Shown: positions 60,161 through 64,000 of the stretch, in pieces
Layout of the letters: each line of letters starts with the position of its first letter
Numbering within the stretch: the first letter of the stretch is position 1
Assembly: GCF_000517085.1 (NCBI RefSeq)
Contig: NZ_KI912107.1
Span: 3,903,980-3,967,979 of the forward strand
Length of the DNA stretch: 64,000 bases
Direction of reading: 5' to 3'
Source: Saccharicrinis fermentans DSM 9555 = JCM 21142
GTDB taxonomy: Bacteria > Bacteroidota > Bacteroidia > Bacteroidales > Marinilabiliaceae
Program-made: the position numbers and the translations under genes
Notes under the pieces: generated by a model
Database searches by the model: none
What the model saw: only the letters and a program-made list of their open reading frames with translations
What the model was told of the DNA's origin: nothing

Positions 60161-61201
60161 ATGAAAACAATAGAACAATTAATCCGCCCCAATATAAAGT
60201 CCCTTCGTCCATATTCATCAGCCAGGGATGAATTTTCAGGCGAACAAGCCATCTTTTTGGATGCCAACGAAAACCCTTTTAACAAACCTTACAACCGCTA
60301 TCCGGATCCTTATCAACGCAAGCTCAAGAAAAAAATAGGAGAGCTTAAAGACATTGAAGCCGAACACATCTTCTTGGGCAATGGAAGCGATGAAGCCATA
60401 GACCTTACATTCAGGTCCTTTTGTGAACCAGGAATCGACAATGTTATATCCATAGACCCAACCTATGGCATGTACCAGGTAGCTGCCGACATCAATAACA
60501 TTGAGATACGCAAAGTTAAGCTCACCAAAGAATTCCAACTGGATGTAGATGGCCTACTGGCTGCCGCAGATCAAAATTCAAAAATATTATTTATCTGTTC
60601 TCCCAATAATCCCACTGGCAATTGTTTTCCCGCAACAGACATCCTCAGTCTATTGGATAAATTTAATGGGATAGTGGTACTAGACGAAGCCTACATTGAC
60701 TTTGCGCCAGAAAAGAGTTTTCTACCACATTTAGCGAAATATCCAAACCTCATCATCCTACAAACATTCAGCAAGGCGTGGGGCATGGCCGGAATCCGCT
60801 TAGGCATGGCATTCACATCTCCAGAAATCATCCACATATTTAACCATATCAAATACCCATACAACATTAATATACTCACACAACAAACTGCACTACAATT
60901 ACTAGAGAAAGCGGATGATAAAAACACATGGGTTCAGGAACTACTAAGACAAAAAGAACAAATGTCCTTAAAGATGAAGCAATATCCCTTTATTCAAAAG
61001 ATATTTCCCTCTGACGCCAATTACCTTTTAATAAAAACAACAGCCCCCAAAGAGATATACAACTTTTTAGTAGACCAGGGTGTTATTGTCAGGGATCGCT
61101 CAACTGTTTCACTTTGCGAAGGCTGTTTAAGGGTAACCATTGGATCAAAAGAAGAAAACAATGCACTGTATGCTGCACTGGATCAATATCAAAATAAATA
61201 A
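60161..61201 (+). CDS. hisC: Histidinol-phosphate aminotransferase
   Basis: A 346-residue PLP fold-type I aminotransferase starting at the ATG at 60161; a start six codons earlier is possible. Motifs: LDANENPFNKPYNRYPDPYQ (about 35-54), FLGNGSDEAIDLTFRSF, CSPNNPTGNCF, VVLDEAYIDFAP and the PLP Lys in LQTFSKAWGMAGIRLG. It follows hisD by 36 bp. Confidence 0.97.
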   Translation: MKTIEQLIRPNIKSLRPYSSARDEFSGEQAIFLDANENPFNKPYNRYPDPYQRKLKKKIGELKDIEAEHIFLGNGSDEAIDLTFRSFCEPGIDNVISIDPTYGMYQVAADINNIEIRKVKLTKEFQLDVDGLLAAADQNSKILFICSPNNPTGNCFPATDILSLLDKFNGIVVLDEAYIDFAPEKSFLPHLAKYPNLIILQTFSKAWGMAGIRLGMAFTSPEIIHIFNHIKYPYNINILTQQTALQLLEKADDKNTWVQELLRQKEQMSLKMKQYPFIQKIFPSDANYLLIKTTAPKEIYNFLVDQGVIVRDRSTVSLCEGCLRVTIGSKEENNALYAALDQYQNK

Positions 61202-61223
61202 CGATTTTAATACTTCAAAATAA

Positions 61224-62351
61224 ATGCAACGAGTACTTTTTATTGACCGCGACGGAACAATCATAGAAGAACCACCAACCGATTTTCAAGTGGATAGCCT
61301 TGAAAAACTAGCCTTCTATCCTAAGGTGATTACCAACCTGCACAAAATTGCCAATGACCTAGATTTTGAACTAGCTATGGTCACCAATCAAGATGGACTG
61401 GGCACTGCTTCGTTCCCTGAAAACACCTTTTGGCCAGCGCAAAATAAAATGATGAACACCCTCAAGGGAGAAGGCATTCTATTTGACGAGGTTTTCATAG
61501 ATCCCTCATTACCGGAAGAAAATTCTCCAAGAAGGAAGCCCGGCACAGCCATGCTTACCAAATACTTTGATGAGTCTTACGACATGGCCAACTCATATGT
61601 TATTGGGGACCGAATGACAGATGTTCTACTAGCCAAAAACATGGGTTGTAAAGCTATTTTTCTAAAGAATCACGATAATGCGCACAAAGAAATTGAATCA
61701 CAAGGGCTAAAAGACATCTGCGCACTATGTACCACTAACTGGGACGAGATTACCCAATTTTTATTTGCAAAAGAAAGAACAGCCCATGTAAGCCGTAAAA
61801 CATCAGAAACAGAAATTGATATTCAGCTCAATCTTGATGGATCAGGCCAATGCAACATATCAACTGGCTTACATTTTTTTGACCATATGTTAGAACAAAT
61901 TGGCAAGCATTCTGGCTGCGATTTAAGCATAAAAGTCAATGGCGATTTGCACGTAGATGAGCACCACACAATTGAAGATACAGCCCTGGCTTTAGGTCAA
62001 GCTTTTAAAGAAGCGCTTGGAGACAAAAGAGGAATAGAACGCTATGGCTATTGTCTGCCAATGGATGACTGCTTGGCTTTGGTGACACTTGATTTTGGAG
62101 GACGACCATGGCTGGTATGGGAGGCCGATTTTAAACGAGAAAAAGTAGGTGACATGCCAAGCGAAATGTTTTTGCATTTTTTTAAGAGCTTTTCAGATGC
62201 CTCTTTAAGCAATCTTCAAATACAAGCCAAAGGAGACAACGAACATCATAAAATAGAAGGAATCTTTAAAGCCCTGGCCAGAGCATTGAAAATGGCCATT
62301 AAAAAAGATGTCTTTAACAATACCCTACCCAGCACTAAGGGAGCACTTTAA
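61224..62351 (+). CDS. hisB: Bifunctional histidinol-phosphatase/imidazoleglycerol-phosphate dehydratase
   Basis: A 375-residue fusion. The N-terminal HAD phosphatase (about 1-165) starts [14 protein letters not shown] with the nucleophilic Asp and has [14 protein letters not shown] and [14 protein letters not shown]. The C-terminal IGPD domain (about 180-375) has the metal-binding motifs [31 protein letters not shown] and [17 protein letters not shown]. The fused form also occurs in enterobacteria. It is the last his gene here; hisH, hisA, hisF and hisI are not in the window. Confidence 0.96.
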   Translation: MQRVLFIDRDGTIIEEPPTDFQVDSLEKLAFYPKVITNLHKIANDLDFELAMVTNQDGLGTASFPENTFWPAQNKMMNTLKGEGILFDEVFIDPSLPEENSPRRKPGTAMLTKYFDESYDMANSYVIGDRMTDVLLAKNMGCKAIFLKNHDNAHKEIESQGLKDICALCTTNWDEITQFLFAKERTAHVSRKTSETEIDIQLNLDGSGQCNISTGLHFFDHMLEQIGKHSGCDLSIKVNGDLHVDEHHTIEDTALALGQAFKEALGDKRGIERYGYCLPMDDCLALVTLDFGGRPWLVWEADFKREKVGDMPSEMFLHFFKSFSDASLSNLQIQAKGDNEHHKIEGIFKALARALKMAIKKDVFNNTLPSTKGAL

Positions 62352-62438
62352 CAAGACACACTTTTTTAAAGCTATTATATTATTCAAGAAATAATTATTA
62401 ACTTTCCCAATAAATGTTGTTCTGATTAATTGGTGTAA

Positions 62439-63659
62439 ATGGCAAGTATAGGTGACAAGTCAAATTTTCCGCTGTATAGCACAGGTTTGATGCCACAGGA
62501 AGAAATGTTAGAAGTAAAAAAGACGGGTAAAAAACTCACCATAGGGATGCCTAAGGAGAAATCTAAATTTGAAAATCGTCTTGCGCTGACCCCCCAAGGA
62601 ATTGAGTTGTTGGTAGAAAATGGTCATACCGTATTATTTGAGTCCGGAGCTGGTCAGGCAGCGAACTTATCCGATCAGGACTTTGCGGAATGTGGAGCAT
62701 GCATTGTCAAAAACAATAGCGAAATATTCAAAGCAGAAATAGTACTTAAAATATCTCCCTTTACTGATGAGGAGCTAGACTTGTTATCTCCTGGGCAAAC
62801 GATTATTTCTCTGGTTCAGCTCCATCAACAATCACGCGAGCTCATCAAAAAAATGTTGAGTAAAAAAGTAAACGCCATTGCTTTTGAACTCATCAAAGAC
62901 AACAACGGGTACTATCCGGTAACCCGCAGCATGAGCGAGATAGAAGGTGCAGCATCCATTATGATTGCCAGCGAATACCTAAGCAAAGCCCATAACGGGA
63001 AAGGCGTATTATTGGGAGGCATTACAGGGGTATCTCCTGCCGAAGTAGTTATTTTAGGCGCTGGTACCGCGGGCGAGAGTGCCGCACGGGCTGCCTTGGG
63101 TCTCGGTGCTACTGTGAAAGTTTTCGACAATTCCTTTAAGAACTTAAGGGAATTACAACTTCATATAGGGCAACGTATTTTTACCTCGGTATTATACCCC
63201 AAAGCACTTACCAAAGCCTTAAAGTCGGCCGACGCCGTCATTGGAAACCTTCGTTATCTGCAGTCGGGCCTAAGTTATATGGTAACCGAAGACCAGGTAT
63301 CAAAGATGAAACAAGGTTCTGTACTAATTGACCTTAGCATGGGACAAGGAGGATGTTTTGAATCATCCATCTGCACTGACTTCGCTCACCCTGTATTTAT
63401 CAAGCATGGAGTCATCCACTATTGCGTACCCAACGTGGCCTCTCATGTGGCTCGAACAGCAACCATCGCACTAAGTAATATCTTTGCTCCTATGATATTA
63501 CAAATGGCCGAAGCCGGAAATATCAATAATATCATCAAAGAAAATGCGGGCTTTAGTCATGGTATTTACGTGTACAAAGGCATTCTAACCAATCATTATA
63601 TTGGCGAAACATTTTCACTACCATCTAAGGATATTGGCCTATTAATGGCTGCTTTTTAA
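62439..63659 (+). CDS. Alanine dehydrogenase-like NAD(P)-dependent enzyme
   Basis: A 406-residue protein of the AlaDH/PNT family. The N-terminal domain has MPKEKSKFENRLALTPQGIE (about 39-58) and GHTVLFESGAGQAANLSD. The Rossmann motif is VVILGAGTAGESAARAALGL, and MSEIEGAASIMIASEYLSK is a family signature. A short N-terminal extension (about 35 residues) precedes the usual start. Reaction: L-alanine with NAD to pyruvate and ammonium, by family assignment. It is 87 bp downstream of hisB but has no role in His synthesis. Confidence 0.85.
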   Translation: MASIGDKSNFPLYSTGLMPQEEMLEVKKTGKKLTIGMPKEKSKFENRLALTPQGIELLVENGHTVLFESGAGQAANLSDQDFAECGACIVKNNSEIFKAEIVLKISPFTDEELDLLSPGQTIISLVQLHQQSRELIKKMLSKKVNAIAFELIKDNNGYYPVTRSMSEIEGAASIMIASEYLSKAHNGKGVLLGGITGVSPAEVVILGAGTAGESAARAALGLGATVKVFDNSFKNLRELQLHIGQRIFTSVLYPKALTKALKSADAVIGNLRYLQSGLSYMVTEDQVSKMKQGSVLIDLSMGQGGCFESSICTDFAHPVFIKHGVIHYCVPNVASHVARTATIALSNIFAPMILQMAEAGNINNIIKENAGFSHGIYVYKGILTNHYIGETFSLPSKDIGLLMAAF

Positions 63660-63674
63660 GCCGAAAGATACAAC

Positions 63675-64000
63675 TTATTTCATTGGAATAATAAACTTAA
63701 TGAGCGCACCCTCTTTTTGGTTGCACTCGGCCCAAACGCTGCCATCCATAATCTCAACATACTTTTTTACAATGGACAGACCAATGCCGTTACCACCGAA
63801 CTCTCGTGATTTTTCCACATCACCTTGCCTGAATAAATCAAAAATATTCTCCTCCTGTCCTTTCACGATACCCACACCGGTATCCTTCACAAAAAACTCA
63901 TAGCAACCATCCCCCACTGTATAACCAATATATACAGTTCCGTGATGGGTGAACTTGATGGCATTATCTATTAAGTGATCGAATACTTTGCATAAAGCTT
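63675..64000 (-). CDS. Sensor histidine kinase, C-terminal part (cut by window edge)
   Basis: The frame extends to the window end. The HATPase_c domain is visible: N box KVFDHLIDNAIKFT, G1 box KDTGVGI and G2 box GGNGIGLSIVKKYVE, ending KEGALIKFIIPMK. No receiver domain follows. The sensing part, the H box and the gene start lie beyond the window. The stop is 15 bp from the convergent alanine dehydrogenase-like gene. Confidence 0.88.
   Translation of the reverse strand, partial: ALCKVFDHLIDNAIKFTHHGTVYIGYTVGDGCYEFFVKDTGVGIVKGQEENIFDLFRQGDVEKSREFGGNGIGLSIVKKYVEIMDGSVWAECNQKEGALIKFIIPMK

Overview
The window looks like a chromosome segment of a Bacteroidota (Bacteroidia) bacterium, plausibly a facultatively anaerobic member of the Marinilabiliales. 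The lineage call is inferred from gene content: a TonB-dependent receptor with a CarboxypepD_reg-like N-domain, a type IX secretion C-terminal sorting domain, an HU-CCDC81/SPOR protein, a DUF4492-cydAB operon, fused ccoNO, and promoters of the Bacteroidota type (TTTG, about 20 nt, TAnnTTTG). No rRNA, tRNA or CRISPR array was recognised.

Layout. 0-4.7 kb is a mobile-element scar: the tnpC end of an IS66 element, an AbiEii-like cassette cut by an IS21 element (istA, istB), and on the other side of that IS21 a broken Y1 (REP-associated) transposase and a possible further transposase scrap. 4.7-9.8 kb holds a lipoprotein glycerophosphodiesterase, an exported alpha/beta hydrolase and a TonB-dependent receptor. 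9.8-16.8 kb is a MoxR/DUF58/DUF4350/DUF4129-like/SpoIIM/RDD cluster. 16.8-19.2 kb encodes two adjacent thioredoxin-fold lipoproteins without CxxC motifs. 19.3-29.6 kb is housekeeping: an LpxH-like hydrolase, a KAS III-like enzyme, rmuC, a glycosyltransferase, an HU/SPOR protein, two LPG-synthase-like membrane proteins, rsmA and mgtE. 29.8-31.0 kb is a T9SS-exported alpha/beta hydrolase. 31.1-31.5 kb contains two decayed gene remnants. 31.7-41.2 kb is nitrogen assimilation: gltD, gltB, a TorF-like porin, glnB and amtB. 41.4-44.7 kb is cytochrome bd oxidase with two tiny membrane proteins. 44.8-57.5 kb is pssA and a long leftward respiratory cluster. 57.7-62.4 kb is a histidine operon (hisGDCB) behind a leader-peptide attenuator. 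62.4-63.7 kb is an alanine dehydrogenase-like gene, followed by the 3' end of a histidine kinase.

Most interesting points. (1) The respiratory cluster puts a Tat-exported ferredoxin-like protein, an NrfD membrane protein and a membrane-anchored monoheme cytochrome c directly upstream of the cbb3 oxidase genes. There is no molybdopterin subunit, and one Fe-S motif has only three Cys. Inference: a pared-down menaquinol:cytochrome c oxidoreductase, like a minimal Alternative Complex III, feeding cbb3. (2) A 15-codon leader peptide with five His codons sits between a near-consensus promoter and a terminator ahead of hisG. (3) Two MITE-like inverted-repeat elements lie exactly at stop codons (mgtE, ccoP). 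(4) An unclassified roughly 58-bp repeat occurs four times in intergenic DNA, two copies exactly 90 bp apart with the rsmA start codon inside the second.

How the genes work together. gltBD, glnB-amtB and the porin form an ammonium uptake and assimilation block. cydAB and cbb3 are two high-affinity terminal oxidases for low oxygen, with copper delivery (CcoI, SafE-like) and assembly factors (CcoG, CcoS, FixH) beside cbb3.
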